The notes: generated from the letters alone by a model not told the origin. A stretch of 64,000 bases of DNA from Armigeres subalbatus (GCF_024139115.2 NC_085139.1:249421236-249485235); one strand, 5' to 3'; counted from the stretch's first letter, positions 20,911 through 32,930 are shown. Program-made: numbers and translations.

Positions 20911-21815
20911 CAGCATGGGCAAAGTTTTTCACAAAGGGGAGTACAACTTGAAGACGCATAATCTGTTTATTGATTTTAAGGTGGCGTACGATTCAGTGAA
21001 ACGGAATGAATTATGGCAAATTATGCTAGAACATGGTTTTCCGGCGAAATCAAGTGTAAGGGTTACGAATGAAATATCGACATCATTTGTTACCTTAGAT
21101 GGATCAAAGCAGGGTGATGCACTCTCGAATGTACTGTTCAATATAGAGCTCGAGGGAGCGATTAGGAGAGCTGGTGTGCGAAGAAGTGGTACCATTACTA
21201 CAAGATCATACATGTATATGCTCCTGGGAGTTGCCGACGATATCGGTATTATCGGGATTGATCGCCGTGCCGTGGAAGAGGCTTTTGCGCCTTTTAAGAA
21301 GAAGACAGCGAGGATTGAACTCACGATCAATACCAGCAAAGCGAAGTACATGGTCGCTGGCAATCAACGTGGGGTCATTAGTGGTGGTGGTAGTGAAATG
21401 GTTGGTGAAAAATCGATCGCTGGATGGTGAAAAATTTGAAGTGGTAGAAGAATTTGTGTATCTTGGAACATTAGTGACGTGCGATAATGGTGTTACCCGC
21501 GAGGTGAAAAGGCGTATTGCAGCTGCAAATAGGACTTATTACGGACTTCGTAACCAGCTCAAGTCCCATAGTCTGCAAACGAAGACAAAATTCGCGCTGT
21601 ATACTACTCTGATTCTTCCGGTGGCTTTATACGGCCATGAAACATGGACGTTAAAAGAGGCTGATCAGAGAGCTTTCGGAGTGTTTAAGCGTAAGGTGCT
21701 GCGGACAATACTCGGCGGTAAACAGGAGAACGGTATCTGCTGGGGGCGTCGCATGAATCACGAGTTGTACCAAGTGTATGAAGGGCTGGATATTATAAGG
21801 CATCTCGATGTTCTG
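20911..21815 (+). pseudogene. RTE-clade LINE (RTE-2), 3' half of reverse transcriptase
   Basis: This continues the protein interrupted at 16689: EYNLKTHNLFIDFKVAYDSV (motif A, catalytic Asp present), then LDGSKQGDALSNVLFNIELE and LLGVADDIGIIGID (motif C; usual Phe replaced by Val, both Asp kept). A frameshift near 21400 separates this from EKFEVVEEFVYLGTLVTCDN, VALYGHETWTLKEADQRAF, KVLRTILGGKQENG and RRMNHELYQVYEG. The reading stops matching at about 21815 (LDIIRHLDV), where a CTCGATG-rich repeat begins, so the C-terminal tail and 3' end are missing. A second frame (21174-21971) carries the later part. Confidence 0.75.
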
Positions 21816-22195
21816 TATCTCGAAATCTCTCCCTATGTCGATGATTTGCTCGGTCCCTTCAATCCACAAATATTTGGGTATTGTTCATCTCTATATCCGC
21901 CATATCTCGATATCTCTCTATCTCGATGCATTCTGATCATATTTTTTCTGGACGTACTCTCATTATGTTGATATGTTCAAATTTCTTGGATACCAGACCA
22001 TCTTTGTATAATAACAAACATCAACAACAAGGAATGACATTTTGTCTTGATGTAGTTTTTCATAGCAACGATCTTTTTTGGATCTGGTATCCATTTCAAT
22101 TTTCCTTCCATTCCTTGATCTCTCCCTATCTCGATGGTCCCTTCAGTATTGAGATGTGGAGAGGCGACTGTATTTTGCAACGCAATTGTTTCAAC
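21816..22195. repeat. CTCGATG-rich repeat, possible MITE
   Basis: TCTCTCCCTATCTCGATGGT near 22120 is echoed by TCTCTCCCTATGTCGATG near 21825 and TCTCTATCTCGATGC near 21915. In addition, GGATACCAGACC (about 21990) faces GGATCTGGTATCC (about 22080) as an inverted pair. Ends and target duplication are not resolved. Confidence 0.35.
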
Positions 22196-22386
22196 TAGAA
22201 TATGAAATTAAAAAATAAGAGTTATAAAGATGAAGGACCCTAGCATCAAACACTTGACTTGTTAAATAATATGTTACAACACAAAAATTAGGGAAATAAA
22301 AAGAAATTTTACTTTTACTTTACTCGCTTGTTGATTTGTTGAACATTTCGAAGCGATCAACGGCGTTTTCTTCGTGCAAAATGGCT

Positions 22387-22420
22387 GGAATTTCTGATGA
22401 ACCTAATGGTGACGTGAATA
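22387..22420 (-). repeat. Dispersed repeat, occupied copy, left flank
   Basis: GGTGACGTGAATA matches the unoccupied copy near 8691 (GTGACGTGAATA on its minus strand). The repeat is interrupted here at TA by the pogo-like element and resumes at 23069. Confidence 0.55.
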
Positions 22421-23068
22421 CAGTTATGTTCCGTTTTTATCAACACGGTCCATGAGTTTCAGTTGATAAAATCGGAACAGTGACAAAATCGGAATAATTT
22501 TCTTTGACGATTTTTTTTAGCAAAATTTTTAGTAAAAATGATATATTGCTGGGAAAATGTTAGACGTTCTGGAGACCCTGAAATAGTTTAGGTTTATTCA
22601 AAACTAGATCAATTTATGTCTTATGATTAAACATATATCTCAGGTAAGGACATTTTTTTGTAGATATATTTCCTGATACATTCGAGGATATGTACTTCAG
22701 AACAGTTTGAACAGAAAATCCGCAAAAAGCACTTCAACGATTTTCCAGTTATATCAGAACGCCAGATAACAATGTAATCCTTCGCCCTCAAGTAATAAAG
22801 TGCAAACAAACCCGCATCTTGTCACATTTATTTCGATGAGGGGAATTCGGTGAATAGATCCTTCCTTGTTAGTAACGGCCTTATTAACGCTAGTACTTGA
22901 AATATTATAAACACAACGTTTAACCAAAAACTAACCCAAGTTATTTTATTTTAAAAGCTAAATCTAAAAAAAAAGAATTGAATTTTCTTTTTGATAAAAA
23001 CGGAATGATTTTTTTGACGAAATCGGAGCGTGATAAAATCGGAACGTGATAAAATCGGAACATATCTG
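22421..23068. mobile_element. pogo/Tc1-mariner-like non-autonomous element 2 (648 bp)
   Basis: The left end is CAGTTATGTTCCGTTTTTAT and the right end on the complement is CAGATATGTTCCGATTTTAT, flanked by TA at 22419-22420 and 23069-23070. As in element 1, a short terminal unit is reiterated, here GATAAAATCGGAAC (repeated near both ends). No open frame is present. The homologous unoccupied locus at 8691-8692 has a single TA, which confirms both ends and the TA duplication. Confidence 0.75.
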
Positions 23069-23226
23069 TATCCCACAATCTACAACATGTTTGATCAAAG
23101 TGTGTCTCAGATACTCATATTTTAACCATATTTATATTTTAACCAACAAAACAATAATACCCTTACGTTGACCGACGTCTACATTGCAGTCGTGTCTTGT
23201 ACACAAACCTTCTATTTTTTTCAATT
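23069..23226 (-). repeat. Dispersed repeat, occupied copy, right flank
   Basis: Minus strand: TTTGTGTACAAGACACGACT through ATCAAACATGTTGTAGATTG matches 8505-8690 over about 150 bp with small length differences. The family is unknown. Confidence 0.6.
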
Positions 23227-25080
23227 CAAATGAATTTTCGTAAAGTAACTAGTCGACTTTGCTGGCTTGGCTCAGTTAAAATAAAGCATTTTTCCAACGC
23301 AATAATTCGCTAGCCAAACGCTAATAATTTACCCAACAATCTAAACGGTTCCCTCCGTGCCATCGGAAATTCTATAAACCTCATCTCGTGAGAACCACCC
23401 CTTGTGGTATGTCATGCACTACTACTGGGGTGCTCTCACACCCCCTTCGAGCTCACTGCTATAGTAGACTGGTTCCACCCGCTTTGGCTCCGCTCTTTCT
23501 ACCCCGCCCGAGCACCAAGTGCACTCCTATCAATGCTTCTATTTTTGTGTGCCTTATTTTCGTGCCGTTTGTTTTGTTCATATCGCTGTTTTTCTCACCA
23601 CTTGCGGTTGCGGCTCACAACTACCCTGCATCAAGACGCGAGGTTCATCGGTGAGAGCGAACACGAGAGACCGACTAACCCAGTATTCAGCCTGCATACG
23701 CGGAGCAAGCCCATCGGAGCCTCGCATCGGCGATCGACGTTCGGAGCTTAGTAGTACGTACCTAATGCGCCGCTGTCTGTGGCGAGCCTATAGGTCAACA
23801 CGTCTAAATAACTAGCGAACCCTTCTCGCCGCTGCTGCTGCGATCGAGCGCTAGCTGATGATGGTAGCGAATAGAAGACATCGCAAATAAAGTAGAAATT
23901 TTCGAAAGAAAATTCTTGTTCCACAGTTTTGAAAAAAAATTGTGAATGCAAAGATCAAAAACGGCACCGGTCGCTATCAATGATATTCGGAGATTGTTCT
24001 GATTTTTACGTCTCCGCAAAATTCATAGGGAAATACATTTGCTAATAGATGGACTGAGCCATGTTTACTATTCACCTAGACATTTAGGACAAATTATGGG
24101 CCCTATAAATTTAAGTCGTTAAGTTTCACTACCGCGAGAAGAACTATATTGCAACTCTACCCTCGACCGGGTCAGACGTCGCCGTCGAATCGCTCAAAAT
24201 CGTTTCTTACTCCCCATCAGGCGGATGGGTAGCGCACGTCTTCGAATAAACGTTTTCGGTTGTCGGTTTTTGATCGGAGCTAAGAACGGTTTTTTGTTTT
24301 ACTCGTCGTCGTCGTTGCGTCGGTTCGTTGCGGGTGGAAATTTCGGCGAAGGCTCGAGGGACTCACGGTTCCAGGCGACCGTCTGTGCGTAGTATACATT
24401 CAGCAGCTGATCGGCGATACCGACCAACAGATCGTATCGCTTGAACCAAAATCGGCGAATCCGAGTCACCGAGAGCCGCAAATCGGCGGAAAATTGGATA
24501 ATTACCAATCAGTACACTTGTGTTCGTGAAAGTGATACCCCCGTGGATCAGAGCTACGTATGTGGCGTGGCATTCTAATCTCTTGCGCACCTGTTCCTAT
24601 ATAATCAACACGCCTGGAGCGGGGAATGTTAATCGTGCTTTTTAATACAGGCTGAGCGCGTAATCAATGTGGCTGTGAACATCGAGCTGGAAGCAATGAG
24701 AAATCGCGATAATGGTGCGATTCAATCCATAAAACAGGAAGCGGAAGTGATGTGTCCGGGAATGATTCTCAAGTTTTTGGATACTTGCGTTGGTTTAACC
24801 GGATACTTGCCGGATACTTGCGTTGGTTTGTGAGATCCGAAATATGATGATTAATTGCTAATTGCTTAAGAATTATGCGGTTATATGAGGATACGATTAT
24901 TTTTTCTATGATTTGAGCTTTGTTCGGAAAAAGGCATAAAGTGATAACCCAATTTCATCATCCTTCAGTTTTCTTACCTAAATCTTTGATTATTTTTAAA
25001 AGCATAAAGCAGTTCTGCGTATTGTTTTTCATTTATTTATTTTGGACGGTCATAGACCGTTAGACGTTACAAAGCTAAAA
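23227..25080. other. Single-copy-looking stretch, possible host gene 5' region
   Basis: G/C-richer blocks (23390-23860, 24130-24600) contain no recognisable transposon or long protein motif. They look like promoter or untranslated leader DNA, for example GTCGTCGTCGTTGCG near 24304 and ATCAGT near 24509. I could not identify a core promoter with downstream element or a defended exon, so no gene is called. Confidence 0.3.
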
Positions 25081-25310
25081 TCATCACCGCATCGTGCTCT
25101 TTGCTTGCGGTTCTTTTCTCTTTGAAGGAAGTTTTAATCTACGAACTATTTTAATTTCAACGGTGCTTCTCAGCGCTATTTGCACTGATCCGTTACGATC
25201 TTTGCAGGACCCGTGCCTTCGTTTTACGTTGACCCGTTTGCGGAAGATAAATTCGCAGGGACACCGTTCTGGGAAAAACCTCTTAGAAGGTCACGTCTCC
25301 ACGCTCAACA
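25081..25310 (+). mobile_element. Juan-like LINE, 5' untranslated region
   Basis: The region between about 25080 and the ORF1 start at 25311 has the G/C-rich, initiator-like character of jockey-clade leaders, which carry an internal Pol II promoter. The exact 5' end is not fixed because no target duplication could be matched with the sequence after the poly(A) at 29489. Confidence 0.45.
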
Positions 25311-26658
25311 ATGAGTTCAAAACAAGAGGAAGGAGTCTATAGATTCTCCACTTCCTTCAAAGAACAAGGTTTCAAGACCGTCCTGCCCAAGCGCGGAAAA
25401 ATAGAAGGAAGCTGGAATTGATTTCCTTCTAACTCTAATATCGGAAATAATTCTTCTCAATCGAACTGGCAATCAGTTCGATTTGATTAGATGAAATTGA
25501 GCAAATCAATCTACCTCTAGCCCAGGTGATTCGATTCATGCGAAAAAGCAAAGAATTCCGCCAATTGTGTATCTGTTGCCAGAATTTTCTGGCTTCCGGA
25601 ATGAGATTTTGAGTAACCTTCAGGGGATCAAGGTTTCTTTCAGATTGCTAGGGAATGACTGCCGCGTTTTGCCGGGATCCTTTGCGATCGCAAACGTCTT
25701 CTTCAGTATTTAACTGAGAAGCGCATAAATTCTTCACATACGACGACAAACTAGCGATTGTTCAAAGTCGTCTTGAAAGGTCTCCCAGTGATGACATCAC
25801 TGGATGAGTAAAATTGAAATTTCTATCTTGGATTTTCACCAGTCCAAGTAATTAAGATGAAAGAAATCCACTCTGGTACTTCCAGAGGGCATTTCTCAAG
25901 AATTTTATTTAGTTCATTTTAACAAGCAGCTAAATAATATGAAAAGTTTGGAAAAGGCCTGTATGTCTCATGTCCGTGTTACATGGGAACATTTCCGCAG
26001 GCTGGGGAAATTTCAAAACCACCCATGCCGTAAGTGCCAAAGTGGGTCATGAACCAAACATTGTACATGGATCTAAATGCATGATTTGTGGTGGAACCTC
26101 TCACGCAAGGACACATGTCCTGTGAGAGAAGATTCCAATAAATTTAAATGTGCAAATTGTGGGGGCAATCATAAATCCAATTTCTGGGAATGCCCTTCAC
26201 GCAATAAAGTTTTGAATTCCCGTGCAAAATTGATGACGGGAAATTCCAATCGGATCCCAGATTCGACGGGTAGAAATGACGCTCAAATTTCGAAACCAAT
26301 TATCGGTCGAGCAATTCATACCCACCACAATTCACAAACAAATTTTGCCGCTCGTCAACGGGTAGCAAGCACTTCAGTAAATTCCAATTTTTCGAATGTA
26401 CCTACGTATGCAAACATCGCTGCTGGTAGACAAAATTTCTCTTCTCAAAATGAGGTTTATACCCATGTCCCAACGGAAAATAACGGTCATGTTGCCGATT
26501 CAGGTAGCATGACTGCTTCCGATTTTGATTTTTTATCCGAACAATTGCATCACATGATTGATGCAATGTTTAAAGCAAATACCATACCAGAAGCTGTTCA
26601 GGTTGGTATAAAGTACACACAAAATTGTTATCGGACCTGTTTTAATGGATCTAAATAA
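25311..26658 (+). pseudogene. Juan-like LINE ORF1 (gag-like, CCHC zinc knuckles)
   Basis: ATG at 25311 starts MSSKQEEGVYRFSTSFKEQG but hits a stop at 25418. Further stops and frameshifts follow, and a clean frame runs 26077-26658. Visible parts include SGFRNEILSNLQGIKVSFRL (about 25590-25650), a damaged first knuckle HPCRKCQSGS, CMICGGTSHAR in another frame and CANCGGNHKSNFWEC. An Asn/Ser-rich tail ends IKYTQNCYRTCFNGSK. ORF1 packages the element RNA. The stop (26656-26658) overlaps the ORF2 ATG (26645) by 14 bases in a different frame, consistent with ORF2 being reached by reinitiation or frameshifting. Coding is broken, so this copy cannot make ORF1 protein. Confidence 0.75.
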
Positions 26659-27334
26659 TTGTGTGAAAGTTCTAAATTGGAATGGCTGCTCTCTAAAGGG
26701 TAAGGAAGATGAATTATTCAACTTCCTTTCAGTTCATAATGTGCATATTGCCATTATAATTGAAACGTATTTAAACCAGGACTCTCCATTAAACGAGATC
26801 CAAAATTATTTTATCTACAGAAATGATCGTCTTGACAGCGCCTGTGGTGGGGTCGCCATTGTCATTAATAGACGTATCAAACATAAATTATTTTTTTCGT
26901 TTGAAACCAAAGTTTTTGAAACCTTGGGAGTTTCTGTTGAAACAAATTTTGGTCAATTTTCCTTCATTGCAGCCTATTTGCCTTTTCAATGCAATGGGCA
27001 GCAAAAGATTTTGTTGAAAGCTGATCTTCAAATTCTGACTCGCAACAAATCAAAATTCTTCGTAATTGGTGACTTCAATGCCAAACACCGTTCATGTAAT
27101 AATGCTCAAAGCAATTCCAATGGCAAAACTTTATTTGAAGATTGTTCTGCGGGATATTATACTATTGAATATCCCAATGGCCCAACTTGTTTTTCATCCA
27201 CTCGAAATCCTTCGACAATTGATTTGGTTTTAACGGATTCAAGTCAGCTGTGTGGCCAATTGGTAACTCATGCTGACTTTGACTCTGATCACCTTCCTGT
27301 GACGTTTGAAATCTCACAAGAAGCTAGATTATAA
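26645..27334 (+). pseudogene. Juan-like LINE ORF2, endonuclease domain
   Basis: A 229-residue open segment encodes the N-terminal apurinic/apyrimidinic-like endonuclease, which nicks genomic DNA to prime reverse transcription. Motifs in order: VLNWNGCSLKGKEDELFNFL (residues 9-28), IAIIIETYLNQDSPL (catalytic Glu, where ET is usual), DSACGGVAIVINRRI, FSFIAAYLPFQCNG, FFVIGDFNAKHRSCNN (catalytic GDFNAKH), STIDLVLTDSS and DSDHLPVTFEI (catalytic SDH). All key residues remain. A frameshift after EISQEARL ends the frame at 27334, and ORF2 continues in pieces downstream. Assigned to Juan of the jockey clade by overall similarity from memory of the family. Confidence 0.85.
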
Positions 27335-27954
27335 TCCAATCGATCAGCTCTACTTTTAATTATCCTAGAGCTGATTGGGATTTATATAAAACGTATATCG
27401 ATAGGAATTTTGATGTTGATATTCCTCCTCGATACCAAAAGTGATATTGATAATGCTCTCGTATCTTTGACAAATTTAATTGTCGAAGCCAGAGGCATTG
27501 CAATTCCTGAAAATGTGAAGTTAAATTCAACTCCATTATTATTGACGACGATCTTCAGCTACTGATCCGTCTTAAAAAATGTGAGGCGAAGGCAATAATA
27601 AAGAACTCGCTATGATCCCGCGTTGAAAGTTATTTGGCATGAGATTTGCAAAATGAAATTAAAAAACGTTTTGCTATTCTGAGAAATACCAACTTTGAGA
27701 ATAATGTCTGAAGCTGAATCCCAGTTCGAAACCCTTTTGGAAATTAACAAAATTCTTAAAACCTCAAAAGCCAAATTCCAGCGCTGAAAGAGGGAAATAA
27801 AATTTTATTAACAAATGGCGAAAAGGCTCAAAAACTTGCTCAGCAGTTCGAGAGTGCCCATAATTTTAGTCTAGGTCTCACTAGTCCAATTGAGGATCAG
27901 GTTACACGGAGCTTCGAAGACATTCTCAATCAAGAGAATGTTTTTGACCCTTCT
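27335..27954 (+). pseudogene. Juan-like LINE ORF2, broken linker
   Basis: The linker between endonuclease and reverse transcriptase is spread over several frames with stops and small indels. Recognisable fragments include PSAQKLAQQFESAHNFSLGL-like readings near 27840-27880 and TSPIEDQVTRSFEDILNQEN near 27880-27940. There is no other gene in this stretch. Confidence 0.6.
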
Positions 27955-29256
27955 TTGGGAACTAATTTGGATGAAGTGAGATCTATTACTAGAAAATTTA
28001 AAAATATGAAAGCCCCGGGTGATGATGGTATTTTCTACATACCTATCAAAAAACTTCCTGAGAGCTCTTTATCCTTTTTGGTTAATTTATTTACTTCCCA
28101 GAAATGGAAAAACGCCAAAGTTGTTCCTATTTTGAAGCCGGACAAAAATCCAGCTCAGGCTTCTAGTTATCGCCCAATCAATTTGCTTTCTTCAATAAGC
28201 AAACTATTTGAAAAGATTATTTTAAATAGAATGATGGTTCATATTAATGACAATTCTATTTTTGCTGATGAGCAATTTGGTTTTCGCCATAGGCATTCAA
28301 CCACTCATCAGTTATTAAGAGTTACGAACTTAATTCGGCTCAACAAATCTGAAGGATATTCGACTGGAGTTGCTCTTCTTGATATAGAGAAAGCATTTGA
28401 CAGTGTTTGGCATGAAGGTTTGATTGTAAAATTGATGAATTTTAATTTTCCGCTGTACATCATTAAACTGATCCAAAATTATTTATCAGATCGCTCATTG
28501 CAGGTAAACTATCAGAATTCTAAACCTGATAGATTACCTGTGAGAGCTGGTGTTCCCCAAGGCAGCATACTGGGGCCCATTTTGTATAACATTTTTACTT
28601 CTGACTTACCTGATTCACCACCAGGGTGTCAAAAATCTTTGTTTGCAGATGACACAGGTCTCTCAGCCAAAGGGCGAAGCCTTCGTGTCATTTGTAGTAG
28701 ATTGCAAAAAAGTTTGGATATTTTCTCCACTTACTTGCGAAAATGGAAAATTTCCCCGAATGCTTCCAAAACTCAGCTTTTAATTTTCCCACATAAGCCG
28801 AGAGCTTCTTATATGAAACCTTCTAGCAGACATATTGTCACTATGAATGGGGTTCCAATTAATTGGTCTAGCGAAGCTAAATATTTAGGACTTCTGCTAG
28901 ATCAAAAATTAACTTTTAAAAATCACATTGAAGGCCTTCAAGCCAAATGTAACAAATATATTAAGTGTCTATATCCACTTATAAACAGAAAATCAAAACT
29001 TTGTCTTAAGAACAAACTTTTGATTTACAAACCAATATGGACTAGTTGCTGCAATACCAGAAAGAAGGCACTCCAGAGGATTCAAAATAAAATTTTGAAA
29101 ATGATTCTGAAGTTGCCTCCGTGGTATAGTACCAATGAACTTCATAGAATTTCTAATATTGAGACATTGCAACAAATGTCCAACAAAATAATTTCCAATT
29201 TCAGACAAAAATCGTTGCAATCTTCTATTGCAACGATATGCTCCTTGTACCCTTAG
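27955..29256 (+). pseudogene. Juan-like LINE ORF2, reverse transcriptase domain
   Basis: A 433-residue open segment. The reverse transcriptase copies element RNA at the nicked target. Motifs: SYRPINLLSSISKLFEKII (residues 71-89), EQFGFRHRHSTTHQLLRVT, motif A ALLDIEKAFDSVWHEG (catalytic Asp 143), RAGVPQGSILGPILYN, motif C SLFADDTGLSAKG (Asp-Asp 232-233), WKISPNASKTQLLIF and the thumb region YLGLLLDQKLTFKNHIEG. Near residue 358 LLIYKPIWTSCC is about 11 residues shorter than the corresponding region of jockey copy 1 in this window (AVYKQIFLCVIDYGIPVWES), pointing to an in-frame deletion. The catalytic residues are intact, but the upstream breaks and this deletion make the copy inactive. Confidence 0.9.
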
Positions 29257-29489
29257 TATAAATTAGGTTAAGTTTAGTTTAAGTAGAAAACATTGTAATT
29301 CCTACATGGTTTAATTCAACCAGAGGAAATATCCTAACTGCCAGAGGCAATTGAAATGTATTAATAATAACTAAAAGCGTAACATAGCAAATAAGGATGA
29401 TAGTGTTAAGAAAACACGGAACACCTAGTCTAAGAGATGAATGCATGTATTAGATAATTAGCAAATAAAATCAGTTAAAAAAAAAATAA
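29257..29489 (+). mobile_element. Juan-like LINE 3' untranslated region and poly(A) tail
   Basis: The stop TAG at 29254-29256 is followed by about 220 bp of A/T-rich sequence, AATTAGCAAATAAAATC and a tract of about 10 A at 29479-29488, typical of a jockey-clade 3' end. The presence of 5' leader, both ORFs and tail makes this a near-full-length insertion of about 4.4 kb. Confidence 0.75.
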
Positions 29490-29929
29490 GTGAAACGATG
29501 ATCTAGAGCATCTAAACTGTGCTTAAGTTGTGATCTTGATGTTCTAAAGAATTAACATGAAGATAAGCTATGTCCTTACCATTTTTATGGTTAGCTCCAT
29601 TATGGATACTTTACAGCATCGTCAGAATAACTATGATAATCCAAAATATCCTCAAGCTCAGACTTTGATATTCTAAATAATCAACATGGTCCTCATCATT
29701 CTTGTGCGTTAGATCAGCTCCAAGGGACATCATTGTTATGAGTTTGGATCAACTCCTAGTGACATAATAATACCATTCTGGACACTTCATAGCATTATCA
29801 GATTATCTACGACAATCAGGGTTCGGATTTCTCACTCACTCACGCGACAACAGATCACTCCACCATGCATTTTATCCGGATAAATTACAGTGCGATAAAC
29901 TCCGGCACAAGCGATAATGCGAAAAATTG
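29490..29929. other. Spacer without recognised features
   Basis: No gene or element was identified. CATGCATTTTATCCGGATAAA near 29863 is loosely repeated as GCCATTCTATCCAGATAAA near 30403, on the other side of a MITE and a tRNA-like unit. Confidence 0.3.
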
Positions 29930-30087
29930 TTAGGGGTCGTTCAACAATGATGTCACAGCTTTTAGGGGGGGGGGTCTAAGATTTTGTGACACTACATGTA
30001 CTATGTATACAAAAAAGCGTGACAGAGGGGGAGGGGGGGTCTAGAAATCTCAAAAAGTAGTGGACGTCATATTTGAATCGCCCCTTA
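29930..30087. mobile_element. MITE with TTA target duplication (about 155 bp)
   Basis: The left end is AGGGGTCGTTCAACAATGA and the right end on the complement is AGGGGCGATTCAAATATGA, flanked by TTA on each side, with G-rich tracts (GGGGGGGGGG near 29968, GGGGGAGGGGGGG near 30028) inside. It resembles the MITE at 19400 in TTA duplication and GGGG start, but the sequence differs. Confidence 0.6.
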
Positions 30088-30214
30088 TCCTTCTTCCCAT
30101 GTTTCGCGAAAATCAAATGCTGCTTACTTTGCCTCTCCAAGCTGATTGAATCTGACGATGCGCCACGATAAGCAGAAGGTTCAATACAGCAGTTTTTCCC
30201 TTCGCTTTCAATCA

Positions 30215-30295
30215 ATTCATGTGGTGGCGTGGGTATAGTGGGCGCTCTAAACATTTTAAAATTGTTTTGGGTTTGAATCCCGTTGCGATCCTAAA
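30215..30295 (+). mobile_element. tRNA-like SINE fragment
   Basis: GGCGTGGGTATAGTGGGCGC (A-box-like) and GGGTTTGAATCCCG (B box) are about 30 bp apart. The flanks do not form a cloverleaf acceptor stem. Confidence 0.35.
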
Positions 30296-30489
30296 TTTTT
30301 GTAAATATGCTTGTAAAATTTATTTGGTGAGGCGAAGAGAAGGAAAATTTGTGGATTAAAACTAAATTATCCGGCGAGCCGGCGCTCACGAATTTATCAC
30401 CCGCCATTCTATCCAGATAAAAATGTGTGAGAATACTTCCTCACAGGGGACCATGAAAAATTAAGGGTATGCGATAGCAAACTTTTTCC

Positions 30490-30645
30490 TAACGAAACGA
30501 AACGAAACAAAATTTAAAATGTCTATGTTGATTCGGATCGAAACGAAACGAAATATAGATTTACTTTCGAGACCTCGAAACGATACGAAATCAAGGTTCA
30601 TTTAATTTGAAATTTTTCGAAACGAAACGAAATTTTAATGTTTTT
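30490..30645. repeat. CGAAACGAAACG repeat cluster
   Basis: At least four blocks of CGAAACGAAACGAAAT or a close variant lie within 150 bp, separated by unique sequence. They may be subterminal repeats of a degraded element. Confidence 0.45.
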
Positions 30646-32930
30646 CCGCGGAATTTTTATTAAATTGGTTTTACATTATGAACGCAATTCTGATTTCACT
30701 TTTTCGTAGTCAAATAACTGTTTTGCGACCAATTGAGTTATATTAAATAAAATAAAATCAGCATACGATGCATATCATTTCAAATACTTTCTCCTTTACC
30801 AGTTTATAAAGATTATACTGGATCAAGCGCGATCGCATAGTTTGTCGGCATAAAATGAGGGAATTTATCTCAAATTCATACACATTTCTTATCAGAACTT
30901 CCGTACATCTATTATTAGATAACGGTTTGCATTTTTAAGTCGCGAACAAAAACTATATGTATTTGATTTACGCTTCGCCTTTGGCTTATTGAAGTCCTTA
31001 TCTGGGGCTCCTTCCCCAGAAGCTTGTTTCATGCTCCTTTCCATTTGCATTTCCTGTTCCTTCCATTTCCTTGCACTTTCTTTTCCATCAAGTAAATAAT
31101 GAAAAAGACATTCCTAAATTGGGCGGCGATGAGATACAGTGGCAATGGCTTGGTCAGTTAGCAGTGGTACTATCGCAGATGGCGTTAGGTACTGGCGCGA
31201 CGTGTAGCTTGATGGTCGTTGGTCAGATGGTCGTCGAATGATCCGGCGTCCACGAGGTGTTGCTTCTCAACGATCTTATGGCCGAGGTAAATTCCGGAAT
31301 TTTCATCCGTTGACGGAAGCCGATAACACGGCGTTAGTTGGCACGATACGTGAGAAAAGCTGGGACGAACAATAGCTGTCCTATCGCTATCAGGACTCCG
31401 TATGACAAAATGGCGTTCATTGCGTGGTACCGCCCGTAGAAAGTACCTTCAGTAATACGAGAAGTCCCAGCACCTCTGGGCAGAATGTTAGCAACCTCGG
31501 TGATTCTCACTTGGCAGGTCTTGCCAAGCTCGGGGACGATCGGCTTCTTCACTACGCACCGCTCACTGGAAGTCGTCTGCCGACCGGATAGCTTTGGTCC
31601 ACGGAAGTCGTCTCGCAGAACTGGGGCCAACAGTTGTCAACCCCAGAAACGAATAACCAAACGTTGGCCACCCAAATGATAATTCATCGCTCTGGAGGTG
31701 CACTTAGGCACGCGGAAAACTACCAGCAACAGGACGCCGATTTGCAAGATGGCGTTCTCGTGTTAATAACACCTACAGTTGGTGAGAGGCGTCGAAAAGG
31801 CGCAATCACCACACACGCACGTAGCTTTTTGGATTTCCACTTAGTTCGTTCATGAACGTCAAACGATCGGACTGACTATTTGGGCTGATTTACCACTTAT
31901 CACCAAATTCCGAGTTTCACGAGCAATGGAATAAACTTCAAACATGCGAGTTGGCTGTAGGTTTTTAGTATCTCGTACCTCTACTGATCGCTTCATTCTT
32001 TTCTTCATCGAAGACTCTGGAGCACATATTTTTGATAACCGTATTCATTTGCCACCCACTTTGCCCGTTTTAAAATTACGATTAGACACTAACTTGACAA
32101 ATTATTTCCCTGCATTCCAACACCATACACAAAGTGATACCATTCGGTAACAACCTGTATCAGTTATTGTCGGAACAGGGCCTTCCGAAAATACGTCAAA
32201 TGATTGATTATGTATGTAGTCCCCGAGAGAATCGTAATAAAAGGTTAAATTTGTTTCACTTTGAACCAGTGAATTTTTGAATAATTTGCCATCATTTCCT
32301 ATAGCGGAATTCTGGATTTTGGCGCCCCCTAAGGCCAGGCGCCCTTGGCGGGGCCCACCCCGGCCAACCACACGCTACGGCGCTAAGTACCGTAGATGTC
32401 TTGGACATACTGTGGTTTGTTCGTAATAAAAAGGTGATATCCCATGGAGCTACGGTACTAGCCTGGGTCAGGATGATAGTGGCGTGGGCGTGTTCACTAA
32501 CTTGCCTTCCGATAAACGTCTGGCTGCGATACGGCTGGTTCAAAACATCACACTTTGCCGAATTCAGGACGAAGTTTCCGAAGTACCGTCACTGAGCCTA
32601 TCCATCTTCAACAGCCGCAGGAAATGGTGGCGGCCGCGAACCTTTAGCACGTAGCTGACGCCACAACTATCCTTAAAAGCATCATCGATGGGGCTACCGA
32701 GCTAGCTCCCCACGAAAAGACGTAATAAGAAGTGATTATGTGGAAGTAGGCCACTCTTGCGTTGCAGCCGCAGGGCTTGGAGCAGATCGGGACGGTGTCG
32801 TTTACATCCAGGAACCATGGCAGACATCTGTAAGTGAATTCTCCATAAATGCGATTTGATGTCCCGTTATCATTGAGGACCCCTGGGTCCACTAAAGCGT
32901 AGCTCAGTTTGGGAGCTTATGGTCTAATGC
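30646..32930. other. Unassigned stretch
   Basis: Several frames of 65-98 codons occur (for example minus strand 31334-31630, reading KPIVPELGKTCQVRITEVAN), but none is recognised. A plus-strand reading GADRDGVVYIQEPWQT near 32780 resembles the QEPW motif of LINE endonucleases and may be a short LINE scrap, but the following motifs are absent. Confidence 0.3.

Noticed and set aside
24500..24540. Inr/DPE core promoter at ATCAGT
   Set aside because: The +28 position reads CCCCC, with no match to the downstream element, and there is no TATA box.
32745..32830. LINE endonuclease (IQEPW motif)
   Set aside because: Only one short motif is visible; the following GDxNAxH and SDH motifs are absent, so kept as a remark.
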